NCBI GenBank assembly: GCA_003281485.1 | Contig: QCBW01000001.1 | Location: forward strand, 1-64,000 | Origin: Prochlorococcus sp. AG-347-J20 | Lineage (GTDB): Bacteria; Cyanobacteriota; Cyanobacteriia; PCC-6307; Cyanobiaceae | Direction: 5' to 3' | DNA length: 64,000 nucleotides | Part shown: positions 1 to 9,643 of the stretch, in pieces | Numbering within the stretch: the first letter of the stretch is position 1 | Layout: every line of letters starts with the position of its first letter | Made by a program: the position numbers and the translations under genes | The notes under the pieces: model-generated | What the model was told of the DNA's origin: nothing | Databases searched by the model: none | What the model saw: the letters and a program-made list of their open reading frames with translations, nothing else

Positions 1-105
1 CCCAAATCTATGGACCCATATAAGAACAACATTTTCTTTAAGCAAATAATTATTATCTAAAGAGGCTTGTTTAAAAACTTCTATTAAATGATTTTTTAAA
101 AGCAT
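1..105 (-). CDS. Hypothetical protein, N-terminal fragment (cut by window edge)
   Basis: An ATG at 105-103 opens a frame that runs to the left edge without a stop, giving the first 35 residues (MLLKNHLIEV..., ending ...VLIWVHRFG). The fragment is amphipathic with no clear signal peptide. It follows the ABC-2 permease by only 7 bases on the same strand, so it is probably the last member visible here of the ctaA-ctaB-ABC transporter operon. I do not recognise the family, and the fragment is too short to assign a function. Confidence 0.55.
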   Translation of the reverse strand, partial: MLLKNHLIEVFKQASLDNNYLLKENVVLIWVHRFG

Positions 106-112
106 AAAATTT

Positions 113-937
113 CTAATTTAACTTTCTATTTAACAGAGGCCTTATAATAATCAAGGAAAAAACTGTTAAAGAAAATAAAATTGAGATACAACTCTTACAA
201 GTTAAATCACCATATGGGGCATGTAAAGCCACTAATTCTAAATCCATAGTTTGTGTATAGGCAGTTCTAATAGGTTCAATAGCAAAAGTTAATGGATTTA
301 ATGAAGCTAACCAGCCCAGCCAATTTGGCATAAAAGAGATTGGAGCCAAAGCAGTACTCGCAAATAAAAGAGGTAAATTTATTACGAATATAAGAGCGAT
401 TAATTCAATATGTCCCGGTAAAACAAACGCTAAACATAAACTTATTGATGTCACAAAAAGAACCAATAAAATTAGTGTTGTAAATACAATTCCTAAACCA
501 TATAAGTTGGGCCATCCATAACCCAAAATGTATGAAACAACCATTATTACAATACTCTGAACAAAGCTCAGGATTGTTATGTAAAAAAAAGAAGATAAAA
601 CTATGGATAATCTACTGGTTAAAGGAGCCACAAGTAATCTATTAAGGAATCCAAACTCTCTATCAAACATTAAAGGAAGACCAGAATTTAGGGCTCCGCT
701 AAAAGCAGTAAAAACAATAAGTCCTGCTCCTAAAAAATTCCCATAAGAATCAACTCCTGGTAAAAAACCTTCAGGGGCTTTAGAGAATAATGCCCCAAAT
801 AAAAAAAGCCAAATAATAGGTTGTAATATTCCAGCTAAAAGAGTTGATGGTCTTCTTTTTAATTGAATAAATAATCTCTTTGTTAAGGCAAATGTTTCTT
901 GATATAAAAAAAATAAATTATACTGTTTTAATTCCAT
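113..937 (-). CDS. ABC-2 type transporter permease
   Basis: This is the membrane subunit of an ABC-2 (DrrB/NodJ-like) exporter, 274 residues, a normal length for the family. A cytoplasmic N-terminus is followed by about six hydrophobic segments, the first at roughly residues 33-52. The middle segment has the family's typical glycine- and proline-rich stretches. The ATPase gene lies 46 bases upstream on the same strand, so the two products probably form one homo- or heterodimeric exporter. The substrate cannot be read from the sequence. The location after ctaA/ctaB is suggestive of a membrane or cofactor role, but that is inference. Confidence 0.88.
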   Translation of the reverse strand: MELKQYNLFFLYQETFALTKRLFIQLKRRPSTLLAGILQPIIWLFLFGALFSKAPEGFLPGVDSYGNFLGAGLIVFTAFSGALNSGLPLMFDREFGFLNRLLVAPLTSRLSIVLSSFFYITILSFVQSIVIMVVSYILGYGWPNLYGLGIVFTTLILLVLFVTSISLCLAFVLPGHIELIALIFVINLPLLFASTALAPISFMPNWLGWLASLNPLTFAIEPIRTAYTQTMDLELVALHAPYGDLTCKSCISILFSLTVFSLIIIRPLLNRKLN

Positions 938-983
938 AATTAGCAGTAATTAATTCTCATTATAGTTAGTTAACCAAAATTTT

Positions 984-2000
984 TTATCGCATTGATTGCT
1001 TTGATTCTTTTTTAAGGTCTCTTTTCCCTGCCATAGAAATTTCGGCATCCAATAATGTTTTCCCTGTTGCCTGTAGATATACATCATCTAAGCTTGGCTG
1101 ACTTTGGGTAAGAGAAAAAATTTCAAACTTTGAAAAGGCCAATTCTACTTTGAGCTTCGTAAGTAAATCTTTTTCCTTATCTGCGACAAAATTTATCGAG
1201 AAACCTTGAGCTTCATTTATGATAATCTGACTAATTCCATCTATTGAAGATAAAATTTGGCATATATTTTTTGCTTCTTCCTGATTACTAAATTCTCTTA
1301 CTTTCAAAGTTACTCTATCTCCTCCTAATTTATTTTTCAGTTCTGTAGGAGCGCCTTGTGCTATAACTCTTCCATCATCAATTATCACTAATTTGTCTGC
1401 CAATTTATCTATTTCATCAAGATAGTGACTGCTTAAAATAATTGTCATTCCATTATTTCTCAAATCTTTCAAAAGTTGCCATATAATATTTCTACTTTCA
1501 ATATCTAGACCAACTGTAGGTTCATCCAATATTAATACTTGGGGCAAATGTAATAGTCCAGCTGCAAGATCTATTCTTCTTTTCATTCCTCCTGAATAAG
1601 TTCCGCACTTACGATCAATCCAATCATTCATTTCTAATTGATCTATTAATTTCTTTATCCTTTCAAATTTTTTGTTTTTGTTGATGTGATATAAATCTGA
1701 TTGAAAATCCAAAAGCTCTCTTCCAGTTAATATTTTATCAAGTGCAATGTCCTGGGCAACATAACCAATTAATTCTCTAATTTTCTTTGAATTTTTTATC
1801 AGATTAATACTATTTATAAAAACTTCTCCACTATCAGGCTCTATTAAAGTAGCGAGTATTTTTATAAGTGTTGATTTGCCAGCACCATTGGGACCAAGTA
1901 TTCCGAATAATGTTCCAGCTTCAATTTCCATTGATAAATTTTTTAAAGCCTTGATTTCTGAATAAGATTTTGAGAGATCTTTAACTTTTATATAATTCAT
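984..2000 (-). CDS. ABC-2 type transporter ATP-binding protein (DrrA-like)
   Basis: This is the ATPase partner of the downstream ABC-2 permease. Residue numbers here count from a TTG one codon upstream of the ATG. The Walker A motif GPNGAGKST lies at about 37-45, the signature YSGGM at 136-140 and Walker B VLILDEPT at 156-163, followed by the switch histidine in SSHYLDE. The region beyond residue 230 is the extra C-terminal domain seen in DrrA/CcmA-type exporters. I chose the ATG at 2000 because it gives the usual N-terminus; the TTG at 2003 is in frame. The gene sits 37 bases downstream of ctaB on the same strand, so cotranscription with the heme A genes is likely. The substrate is unknown. 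Confidence 0.9.
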   Translation of the reverse strand: MNYIKVKDLSKSYSEIKALKNLSMEIEAGTLFGILGPNGAGKSTLIKILATLIEPDSGEVFINSINLIKNSKKIRELIGYVAQDIALDKILTGRELLDFQSDLYHINKNKKFERIKKLIDQLEMNDWIDRKCGTYSGGMKRRIDLAAGLLHLPQVLILDEPTVGLDIESRNIIWQLLKDLRNNGMTIILSSHYLDEIDKLADKLVIIDDGRVIAQGAPTELKNKLGGDRVTLKVREFSNQEEAKNICQILSSIDGISQIIINEAQGFSINFVADKEKDLLTKLKVELAFSKFEIFSLTQSQPSLDDVYLQATGKTLLDAEISMAGKRDLKKESKQSMR

Positions 2001-2037
2001 CAAACTTACTATTTCTAAATAACATTTTACATCTAAT

Positions 2038-3039
2038 TTAATTACTAAGGAGGGATACTATAGATAAAAATATTTGCATAGATTGCTGCTCAAATTCTAC
2101 GGATAGTTGGGTCCTGGAGATTAATAACAAAAGACAAACACCAAACATATAGAGAATAGACCACCTAAAAAGAGACTTTGCTCTTGAAAGATCATCAGGA
2201 GATTTCTTTAATTCATTTATTAATTGCAAAAGTCTTCCATTAAATGGCAATAACATAATTCCGTATAAGAGACCCCCTTCAGGTAAAGCGAAGACTCCCA
2301 GAATACTCATTAAAACTGTTGCCCATCCATAACGAGAAATCGCTTTAGCAGTAAAAACAGATCCCTTAACAGCAGGGAGCATAGGAATTCCAACAGATGA
2401 GTAATCGTCCTTCAATAAAATTGCAAGTGCCCAAAAATGAGCTGGAGTCCATAACATTACTAAACCAAACAACCACCAACCACTTAGGCCTACATGCCCT
2501 GTGGCAGCAGATGCACCAACTAGAGGTGGTATCGCGCCAGCAACTCCTCCGAAAACAATATTTTTTGTTGTACGAGGTTTCAAAATAACTGTATATAAAA
2601 TTACATAGCTAAATAAACCAAGAAGAGTTAATCCCGCAGCTAAATAATTTACACCACTTACTAAAAGCATCGAAGCTGCCAAAGTACATGATACTGCAGC
2701 TAAAAATACAGTCTCAGATGACAATTTTCCTGCTGGCAAGGCTCTTTTGCTAGTTCTTGTCATCCTCTTATCTAATTCCTTTTCCCACAAGCAGTTAAGA
2801 GCTCCTGCTGCTGCTGCTGCCAAAGCGCCGCCTCCTAAAGTGCAGATAAGCTTCGGTGAAGACAAAGGCCATTCCTCTGTTAAAGCCATTCCTCCTAAAG
2901 TTGTTGCCAGTAAAAGTGGGATTAATCTAGGTTTTGCCACTTCAAGCCAAGGTGGCAAAGTTAATCTTTTTCTTGAAGGTACAACTTCATCCCTTATTGA
3001 AGATTTATAGTTCAAGTTTTCTAAGTTACTACTGTTCAT
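2038..3039 (-). CDS. ctaB: Protoheme IX farnesyltransferase (heme O synthase)
   Basis: This UbiA-family membrane prenyltransferase attaches a farnesyl group to heme b to make heme O, the precursor of heme A for cytochrome oxidase. The protein is 333 residues. The first allylic diphosphate motif ([12 protein letters not shown]) begins near residue 82, with E86 and D90, and a second acidic loop occurs at DDYSSVG. About eight or nine hydrophobic helices are visible. The start ATG overlaps the ctaA stop by 4 bases, so the pair is translationally coupled. Both lie divergent from ctaCDE, whose product needs heme A. The roughly 35-residue N-terminal extension is hydrophilic. Confidence 0.96.
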   Translation of the reverse strand: MNSSNLENLNYKSSIRDEVVPSRKRLTLPPWLEVAKPRLIPLLLATTLGGMALTEEWPLSSPKLICTLGGGALAAAAAGALNCLWEKELDKRMTRTSKRALPAGKLSSETVFLAAVSCTLAASMLLVSGVNYLAAGLTLLGLFSYVILYTVILKPRTTKNIVFGGVAGAIPPLVGASAATGHVGLSGWWLFGLVMLWTPAHFWALAILLKDDYSSVGIPMLPAVKGSVFTAKAISRYGWATVLMSILGVFALPEGGLLYGIMLLPFNGRLLQLINELKKSPDDLSRAKSLFRWSILYMFGVCLLLLISRTQLSVEFEQQSMQIFLSIVSLLSN

Positions 3040-4010
3040 GAATTGACACCAACCATTTGGGAATTAAGGGAGTGGTCTAGACCTTTTTTGGTAAAAGGAT
3101 TTCTAAAAATTAATGTAGTTAATATCGCAATAATTAAAGAGGCGTTAAGTTGATGACCGATAATGAAGATAGGTTCATTTAAATTTGTTTTAAGACTTAC
3201 AACACCCAAAGCAATTTGGGAAAACAAGAGAAAAATAAGTGCTGAGAGATATTTCCAATTTTCATTAAGTAAATTTCTTTTATAAATTGCAGTAGCAATT
3301 ATTAATAGAATTGAAAAAGCAATTGGCAAAGCAAATAATTTATGAGTATTTAAAATTAGACATTGTTTATTAAAAGATAAGCAAATATGTGCTGACCAAG
3401 TTGATGAAAGCCTTACTCCAATAAAAGATTGAATAAGGGTAAGTAAAAGAGGAACAAACAATAATAATCTCCACCAAATTAATGGCTTTTCTATGTCGTC
3501 ATTTTCTAAATTTTGATTTATTGAAATTGTTGTGATTAGAAGTAGAAAAGCTATTAAAAGATGGCCAGTAACAGTATATGAATCAAGGAGGTTTATGACT
3601 GTTAAAGCTCCAAAAGATCCTTGGACAATAACGAGAAAAAGTAATAATGAATAAGTTTTAGGTAGCCAATTAGGAATTTTATTTTTCCAAATAATTGAAA
3701 GAGCAAATTTAAAAAGAATTAATATTCCAACCAGAAAAGCATCTAAACGATGAAACCACTCTAGAAATACTCTTAGGTTCATATGATTAAAAGGCAAAAA
3801 AGATCCATAACATAATGGCCAATCTGGGCAGGCAAGTCCCGCCTCCATGACTCTCGTAGCGCCTCCAATTACGATTAGTGCGATAAGTGCGAGTACACTA
3901 TGACTTCCCAACCTTTTAAAAACTGTCAGATATTTTGATTTATATAATTGGTTATTAATCAAATGGATAAAACCTATTATTTTGCATAATAAATTAGATT
4001 CAAAAACCAA
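3036..4010 (-). CDS. ctaA: Heme A synthase (COX15/CtaA family)
   Basis: This membrane protein oxidises heme O to heme A for the cytochrome c oxidase encoded on the other side of the 216-base divergent intergenic region. Roughly eight hydrophobic helices are present, with heme-ligand-type histidines in EWFHRLDA and in TGHLLI. The N-terminal motif [21 protein letters not shown] is a family hallmark. The start is uncertain: the frame begins with TTG at 4010 and no in-frame ATG precedes the first helix, so the true start could be this TTG or a nearby alternative codon. It overlaps ctaB by 4 bases. Confidence 0.94.
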   Translation of the reverse strand: MVFESNLLCKIIGFIHLINNQLYKSKYLTVFKRLGSHSVLALIALIVIGGATRVMEAGLACPDWPLCYGSFLPFNHMNLRVFLEWFHRLDAFLVGILILFKFALSIIWKNKIPNWLPKTYSLLLFLVIVQGSFGALTVINLLDSYTVTGHLLIAFLLLITTISINQNLENDDIEKPLIWWRLLLFVPLLLTLIQSFIGVRLSSTWSAHICLSFNKQCLILNTHKLFALPIAFSILLIIATAIYKRNLLNENWKYLSALIFLLFSQIALGVVSLKTNLNEPIFIIGHQLNASLIIAILTTLIFRNPFTKKGLDHSLNSQMVGVNS

Positions 4011-4226
4011 ACATTAATTAAAAATTAATATGTTTAATTTATAAAATAATTTACTAATTTAATCTTTTTTCCCTGACAATTAACTCTAAAAAGTTATTAA
4101 TAATACGCCTTTTATTGCATAAATCTTAAGAAGTTGTGAATTTAAATGTTTTTCTTTTAACAAAGGATGCAGGATTAAAAAAATTGAATATCTTGAGGAT
4201 ATAAATCCAATTTTTCAAAGGATCAA

Positions 4227-5030
4227 TTGTTAAATAAAAACATTTATTTAATTCTAATTATTTCGCTTGTTTTTGCTATATCTTTTTTGATTGGTTTTAA
4301 TGTAAATTTGCTCCCAGCAGAAGCAAGTATTAATGCACCAATTTACGATGAACTTTTTAAAATTCTTTTCATTACTGGATTAATTATTTTTATAGGAATG
4401 ACAATAGCTGTTATTTATAGCTTATTTAAATTTAGGAAAAGAAATGATCAGATGGGCGATGGTATAGCTTTAGAGGGAAATTTAAGCTTAGAAATTGTAT
4501 GGACAATTATCCCTTCAATAATTGTTTTATTAATAGGTCTCTATAGCTATAACATTTACGATCGAATGGGAGGGATGAAAGAACTAAATCATAACCATGA
4601 AATGATGAGTTCTAACACTGAAAAAATATGGGCTGGAATAAGTCAAACTTCTGATAATGAAATAGCAATAAATAATTTATCAATTGAAGTTTCAGCTATG
4701 CAATTTGCATTTCTATTCAATTATCCCAAGGGCAATTTCATATCAGGAGAACTACACGTTCCTGTTGATCAAAAAGTATCAATGAAAATGGAATCGAAAG
4801 ATGTAATTCATGCTTTTTGGGTACCAGAGTTCAGAATTAAGCAGGATATTATTCCTGGACAACCCACTATCCTAAATTTCACTCCTACAAAAGTAGGAAA
4901 ATATCCGATAATTTGTGCAGAATTATGTGGCCCATATCATGGAGGAATGAGAGCCTCGATAATTGTTGAAGAAGAATCTGATTACAACGAATGGTTTAAC
5001 AAAAATAAAAAACCAGAGGTAAATTTATGA
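4227..5030 (+). CDS. ctaC: Cytochrome c oxidase subunit II
   Basis: This subunit accepts electrons from cytochrome c6 or plastocyanin at the CuA site and passes them to subunit I. The 267-residue protein has a hydrophobic N-terminal segment (about 5-27), a second helix pair (about 45-67 and 90-108), then a cupredoxin domain. The CuA ligands are all visible: H195, C230, E232, C234, H238 and M241. The start is TTG at 4227, supported by an AAGGA six bases upstream and the absence of a suitable ATG. It overlaps ctaD by 4 bases, forming the head of the ctaCDE operon. Confidence 0.97.
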   Translation: MLNKNIYLILIISLVFAISFLIGFNVNLLPAEASINAPIYDELFKILFITGLIIFIGMTIAVIYSLFKFRKRNDQMGDGIALEGNLSLEIVWTIIPSIIVLLIGLYSYNIYDRMGGMKELNHNHEMMSSNTEKIWAGISQTSDNEIAINNLSIEVSAMQFAFLFNYPKGNFISGELHVPVDQKVSMKMESKDVIHAFWVPEFRIKQDIIPGQPTILNFTPTKVGKYPIICAELCGPYHGGMRASIIVEEESDYNEWFNKNKKPEVNL

Positions 5031-6652
5031 CAATATCAATTGATCCACAAAAAACTAATAATGAAAGTCTTCAACCCAAAGGCTGGCTTAGATACTTTAG
5101 TTTTAGCCTTGATCATAAAGTAATTGGGATTCAATACTTGGTTTGCGGTTTTCTCTTCTATTTAATAGGAGGAACCTTAGCGAGTGCTATAAGAATTGAA
5201 TTGGCCAGCCCAATGTCTGATTTTATGCCAAGAGATGTTTATAACCAAGTTTTAACTTTACACGGAACAATAATGATATTCCTTTGGATAGTTCCTGTAG
5301 TTAATGGTGCTTTTGGAAATTATTTAATTCCATTTTATGTAGGTGCGAGAGATATGGCATTCCCAAGATTAAATGCAGTAGCTTTTTGGTTAATTCCTCC
5401 TTCAGGTTTGATGCTGGTAGCAAGCTATTTTGTTGATGGTGCTGCTCAGGCTGGATGGACTGCTTATCCACCTTTGAGCATAACTACTCCTCAATCGGGA
5501 CAAATTATTTGGATTCTGAGCGTTCTATTACTTGGAGGCAGTTCTATATTTGGTGGAATCAACTTTATCGCGACCATCATCAAATTAAGAAGGCCAGGAT
5601 TAAAACTTATGCAATTGCCAATGTATTGTTGGGCAATGCTTGGAACAAGTCTATTAGTTGTTTTGTCAACTCCTGTATTAGCCGGCACTTTAATTCTACT
5701 TAGCTTCGATATCATCGCTAATACAGGGTTTTTCAATCCTGTCTTGGGTGGCAATGTAGTAGTTTATCAGCATTTATTTTGGTTTTATTCTCATCCAGCT
5801 GTATACATTATGGTCCTTCCTGCCTTTGGTTTAGTTAGTGAAATACTTCCTGTACATGCTAGAAAACCACTTTTTGGATATACAACAATGGTTTTTTCAA
5901 TAATGGGGATAGTAGTTTTAGGTTTAGTTGTTTGGGCGCATCACATGTTTACTAGTGGAACGCCCCCTTGGATGAGATTGTTCTTTACTATTGCAACGGC
6001 ATTTATTGCTGTTCCAACTGGTATAAAATTTTTCAATTGGGTTGCAACATTATGGGGAGGTAAAATTTCCATCAATAGCGCCATGTTATTCTCTTGCGGA
6101 TTTATTATAAATTTTGTTTTTGGAGGTATCACAGGAGTTGCTTTAGCTCAGGTACCTTTCGATATTCACGTACATGATACCTATTTCGTTGTAGCCCATT
6201 TTCATTACATAGTTTATGGAGGGACTGTTTTTATTATTTTCTCTTCAATTTATCATTGGTTCCCCAAAGTAACTGGGAAAATGCTCAATGAAAAATTAGG
6301 AATTTTACATTTTATCATTACCTTTATTGGATTTAACTTGTGCTTTGCTCCTCAACATTGGCTTGGTTTAAATGGAATGCCAAGAAGAGTTGCAGAATAT
6401 GATCCTCAATTCCAGTTCGTGAATCAAATTAGTAGCCTTGGGGCTCTTTTGATGGCTATAAGTACAATTCCTTTTTTAATTAATGTATTCCTTAGTGTGA
6501 GGAATGGAAAAGATGCTGGAGATAACCCTTGGAACGCTCTTACACCTGAATGGTTAACATCTTCTCCACCTCCAGTTGAAAATTGGGAAGGAGAAGCTCC
6601 ATTAGTTGAAGAACCATATGGTTATGGTAAAGAAATTTCTGAACGAAAATAA
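5027..6652 (+). CDS. ctaD: Cytochrome c oxidase subunit I
   Basis: This is the catalytic subunit of the aa3-type terminal oxidase, containing heme a and the heme a3-CuB centre. It is 541 residues with about twelve helices. The key ligands are present: H79 (low-spin heme), H256 with Y260 in HPAVY (CuB and the cross-linked tyrosine), H305-H306 (CuB), and H391/H393 in HFHY (heme a3 and heme a). The gene starts 4 bases inside the end of ctaC and is followed after 6 bases by ctaE. It serves respiratory electron transfer in the thylakoid or cytoplasmic membrane, mainly in the dark. Confidence 0.98.
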   Translation: MTISIDPQKTNNESLQPKGWLRYFSFSLDHKVIGIQYLVCGFLFYLIGGTLASAIRIELASPMSDFMPRDVYNQVLTLHGTIMIFLWIVPVVNGAFGNYLIPFYVGARDMAFPRLNAVAFWLIPPSGLMLVASYFVDGAAQAGWTAYPPLSITTPQSGQIIWILSVLLLGGSSIFGGINFIATIIKLRRPGLKLMQLPMYCWAMLGTSLLVVLSTPVLAGTLILLSFDIIANTGFFNPVLGGNVVVYQHLFWFYSHPAVYIMVLPAFGLVSEILPVHARKPLFGYTTMVFSIMGIVVLGLVVWAHHMFTSGTPPWMRLFFTIATAFIAVPTGIKFFNWVATLWGGKISINSAMLFSCGFIINFVFGGITGVALAQVPFDIHVHDTYFVVAHFHYIVYGGTVFIIFSSIYHWFPKVTGKMLNEKLGILHFIITFIGFNLCFAPQHWLGLNGMPRRVAEYDPQFQFVNQISSLGALLMAISTIPFLINVFLSVRNGKDAGDNPWNALTPEWLTSSPPPVENWEGEAPLVEEPYGYGKEISERK

Positions 6653-6658
6653 AAACAT

Positions 6659-7261
6659 ATGACAACTCTAGATAGCTCAAAAGAAATTCAAAATAATAAT
6701 TCTGAAGCCACTGAAAAACATGAAGATTTTAGAATGTTCGGTCTTATAACTTTCCTAATTGCGGACGGAATGACTTTTGCTGGATTCTTTGCTGCCTATT
6801 TAACTTATAAAGCAGTAAATCCATTACCTGATGGTGCTATTTATGAATTAGAACTACCAATACCTACACTCAATACAATTTTGTTACTTGTTAGTAGTGC
6901 AACTTTCCATAAAGCAGGCAAAGCACTTTTAAAAGATAAAAACTCTGAATCCCAAAAATGGTTATTTTTTACTGCTTTTCTTGGAATTATATTTTTAATA
7001 TGTCAATTATTTGAATATTTTCATTTACCTTTTGGATTAACCGATAATTTATTTGCAAGTACTTTTTATGCTCTAACTGGTTTTCATGGATTACATGTCA
7101 CTTTAGGCACTTTAATGATTTTAATTATTGCTTGGCAATCGAGAATCAAGGGCGGAAGATTAACTAGTCAAAATATGTTCCCTTTGGAAGCTGTTGAATT
7201 GTACTGGCATTTTGTAGATGGAATATGGGTTATTTTATTTATTATTTTGTATCTTTTATAA
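6659..7261 (+). CDS. ctaE: Cytochrome c oxidase subunit III
   Basis: This is a 200-residue, five-helix form of COX subunit III, the size usual in cyanobacteria, which lack the two extra N-terminal helices of the mitochondrial protein. The C-terminal signature is visible in LTGFHGLHVTLG and in ELYWHFVDGIWVILF. It is the last gene of the ctaCDE operon, 6 bases after ctaD, and completes the core three-subunit oxidase. An AT-rich gap of 97 bases without a strong hairpin separates it from the regulator that follows. Confidence 0.97.
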   Translation: MTTLDSSKEIQNNNSEATEKHEDFRMFGLITFLIADGMTFAGFFAAYLTYKAVNPLPDGAIYELELPIPTLNTILLLVSSATFHKAGKALLKDKNSESQKWLFFTAFLGIIFLICQLFEYFHLPFGLTDNLFASTFYALTGFHGLHVTLGTLMILIIAWQSRIKGGRLTSQNMFPLEAVELYWHFVDGIWVILFIILYLL

Positions 7262-7358
7262 AAAACTAAATTTTAAAAATTAAATATATTTTTTATTAAT
7301 TTTTATTGCCACAGGTCTCCTTTTTAGTAAGAATATATAATTAGAAATTTGTCAGATA

Positions 7359-7712
7359 ATGCTAGAAGGAAAAGAACTTCTTGAAAAAGCAAAATTATTA
7401 AGTAAACAATCTGAAGATGAAATAGCCAAAGGATGTGGTTACGTTGGACCAACCGGTAGAGTATTAAGAAAAAGTTTTTACAAAGCGCTTATTGAAGCCA
7501 AAGGTTACAAAACTGGAAATAGTCGTAAGGGAAAAAATGCTAATAGAGCTTCAAGAGGCAGGCAAACAGAATACAAAACTAAGGTTCACGGTAATGGAAA
7601 TCTATTAATTGGGCATGCCTACACAAAGAAATTAGGTCTAGAACCTGGTCAGGAATTTAAAATTGATCTAAAAAAAGAATCAAAGACAATCTATCTAATT
7701 CCATTAAATTAG
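7359..7712 (+). CDS. cyAbrB-family transcriptional regulator
   Basis: The protein is 117 residues. It matches the cyanobacterial AbrB family, small DNA-binding regulators that in other cyanobacteria affect carbon and nitrogen balance. The N-terminal half has the family-specific GCGYVGPTGRV segment (about residues 25-35) and a basic stretch, GNSRKGKNANRASRGRQ. The C-terminal 50 residues (from about 68) form the AbrB-like swapped-hairpin domain, with GNLLIGHAYTKKLGLEPGQEF. It stands alone, 97 bases after ctaE and convergent with ribE. Target genes cannot be inferred here. Confidence 0.85.
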   Translation: MLEGKELLEKAKLLSKQSEDEIAKGCGYVGPTGRVLRKSFYKALIEAKGYKTGNSRKGKNANRASRGRQTEYKTKVHGNGNLLIGHAYTKKLGLEPGQEFKIDLKKESKTIYLIPLN

Positions 7713-7722
7713 AAACTATATA

Positions 7723-8388
7723 TTACCAACCGTTTTCTTTAAGCCACTCCGAAGAAATAGTATTTGAAGATAAATTTTGATCACTATTTTGATTACTATT
7801 TTTATTAAACAAAACTAATTTCTCCACATATTTAATAAGTGCATCTGCCTCAAGGTTTACGCTGTCTCCGACATTTAATTTATTCAGATTGGTATTATGC
7901 CAAGTATGAGGAATTATTGCAGTAGTAAATATTTCACCTCCCTGCTCATAACTTGCAATTGTAAGACTTATACCATTTACGCAAATACTGCCTTTATTAA
8001 CTACATATTTTGAAAAATTATTATTTTTCCACTTTATGGACAGGAGCCACGATTTCTCTAATTTTTCTATATTTTCAACTATTCCAAGGCCATCAACATG
8101 TCCACTGACTATATGCCCTCCTAGACGATCAGATACCCTAAGAGCAGGCTCCAAATTAACAATCTGATTCAGATTCGACTTTACTCCTAAAGTTGTTTTT
8201 TTTAATGTTTCCTCACTAACATCAACAGTAAATTTATTTTGAAAAATCTCTTTAACTGTCAAACAAATACCATCAACAGCTATGCTGTCACCGATTGCCA
8301 TATCAAATAAGTCATCTAGAATTTCAATTTCTAAAATATTTTTTTCTTTTTTTAGTTTTCCAATTGATTGAATTATTCCTGTAAACAT
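7723..8388 (-). CDS. ribE: Riboflavin synthase, alpha subunit
   Basis: The enzyme dismutates two 6,7-dimethyl-8-ribityllumazine molecules to give riboflavin and a pyrimidinedione. The 221-residue protein shows the internal duplication of the family. The first lumazine-binding half begins MFTGIIQSIG and contains GDSIAVDGICLTV. The second half, from about residue 98, contains GHVDGLG and VNKGSICVNGISLTI. The C-terminal 25 residues are asparagine-rich and probably disordered. The gene is alone, convergent with the cyAbrB gene (10-base gap) and divergent from the aldo/keto reductase gene. Confidence 0.95.
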   Translation of the reverse strand: MFTGIIQSIGKLKKEKNILEIEILDDLFDMAIGDSIAVDGICLTVKEIFQNKFTVDVSEETLKKTTLGVKSNLNQIVNLEPALRVSDRLGGHIVSGHVDGLGIVENIEKLEKSWLLSIKWKNNNFSKYVVNKGSICVNGISLTIASYEQGGEIFTTAIIPHTWHNTNLNKLNVGDSVNLEADALIKYVEKLVLFNKNSNQNSDQNLSSNTISSEWLKENGW

Positions 8389-8500
8389 AGATTTAAGAAA
8401 AATATTTTTGCAAAATTTTGTAATTACTTTAATTTACTTTAAATCATTTTCAACTATAAATAAATTAAAGAGTAAATAAAAAGAAATTCATAATATTTAG

Positions 8501-9643
8501 ATGAATATTATTTCACAAAAAAGATCATTTGGTAGAGGGGCAAAAGTGAGCTTATTCACTTTAGGGACAATGCGAGCAACTGAAAGTCTCGAAAAAATGT
8601 ATAGCATAATAAAAAATGCATATTATGTAGGAATCAATCACATAGAAACAGCACCCTCTTATGGTAATGCTGAATCACTTGTTGGAGATTCAATAAAAAA
8701 ACTAGAAATACAAGAAAATATAAAAGAAAAAAATTGGGTGATTACTTCTAAAGTTTTACCAAAGGGTGATTTTGAATTTTTAAAAAATAATTTTACAAAT
8801 TCTCTTAAAAATTTTAATCGAGAGAAAATTAATAATCTAGCAATTCATGGACTCAACTTAAAACAACATCTAGATTGGGTTCTTGCTGGAGAGGGTAAGA
8901 AATTTATATCATGGTTGCTTGAGAATGAACTAGTTGATCAAGTTGGTTTTAGTTCCCACGGAAGTTATTCACTAATAAAAGAAGCAATTAGCTGTGAAGA
9001 ATTTAGTTTTTGTAGTTTACATTTACATTATTTAGATCAATCTAAAATTATTTTGGCAGAGGAAGCTATAAAAAAAGGTATGGGAGTATTAGCTATATCA
9101 CCTGCTGATAAAGGCGGTAGATTATATTCCCCAAGTGATATTTTGTTAGAGGCCTCCAAACCTTTTCATCCACTAGAATTAGCATATCGATTCTTGTTGG
9201 CAAAAGGCATTACAACTTTGTCATTGGGGGCGACAAACAAAAAAGATTTTGAATTTGCCTACAAACTAAGAAACTCCTTCGAGAAGCTTACAAAACTTGA
9301 ACAAAGCGCCCTGAATAAAATTGAGGAAGTTGCTAATGAAAGATTAAAATCAACCAAATGCGAACAATGTAGATTTTGTCTTCCATGTCCAAATGAAGTT
9401 CCTATTCCAGAAATCCTTCGTTTAAGAAATATATCTATTGGTTATGGCCAATTAGAGTTTTCAAAAGAAAGATACAATTTAATAGGAAAAGCTGGCCACT
9501 GGTGGGAAGAAAAAAATTCCTCATTTTGTCAAGAATGCAATGAATGTGTTCCTAAATGTCCTAGTAAATTAGATATACCAAATTTATTAAAGGAAACCCA
9601 TAACTTATTAATTGAAAATCCTACAAAAAGATTATGGGGATAA
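8501..9643 (+). CDS. Aldo/keto reductase with C-terminal iron-sulfur domain
   Basis: This is a 380-residue oxidoreductase. Residues about 1-285 form an aldo/keto reductase barrel, with the catalytic-type region DH/ETAPSYGNAES near 47 and NAD(P)-binding segments such as TTLSLGATNKKDF. From about residue 287 there is a ferredoxin-like tail with two cysteine groups, CEQCRFCLPCPNEVPIP and CQECNECVPKCP, consistent with [4Fe-4S] binding. This architecture is known in bacteria and archaea but its substrate is generally unassigned. The 3' end overlaps the convergent solute-binding-protein gene by 12 bases. Confidence 0.88.
   Translation: MNIISQKRSFGRGAKVSLFTLGTMRATESLEKMYSIIKNAYYVGINHIETAPSYGNAESLVGDSIKKLEIQENIKEKNWVITSKVLPKGDFEFLKNNFTNSLKNFNREKINNLAIHGLNLKQHLDWVLAGEGKKFISWLLENELVDQVGFSSHGSYSLIKEAISCEEFSFCSLHLHYLDQSKIILAEEAIKKGMGVLAISPADKGGRLYSPSDILLEASKPFHPLELAYRFLLAKGITTLSLGATNKKDFEFAYKLRNSFEKLTKLEQSALNKIEEVANERLKSTKCEQCRFCLPCPNEVPIPEILRLRNISIGYGQLEFSKERYNLIGKAGHWWEEKNSSFCQECNECVPKCPSKLDIPNLLKETHNLLIENPTKRLWG

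Noticed and set aside
2747-3010. Rightward frame opposite ctaB
   Set aside because: It is the mirror of the ctaB coding frame, an alanine/lysine-rich product from complementary codons. The same holds for other long antisense frames, such as those opposite topA, cysK and lepA.
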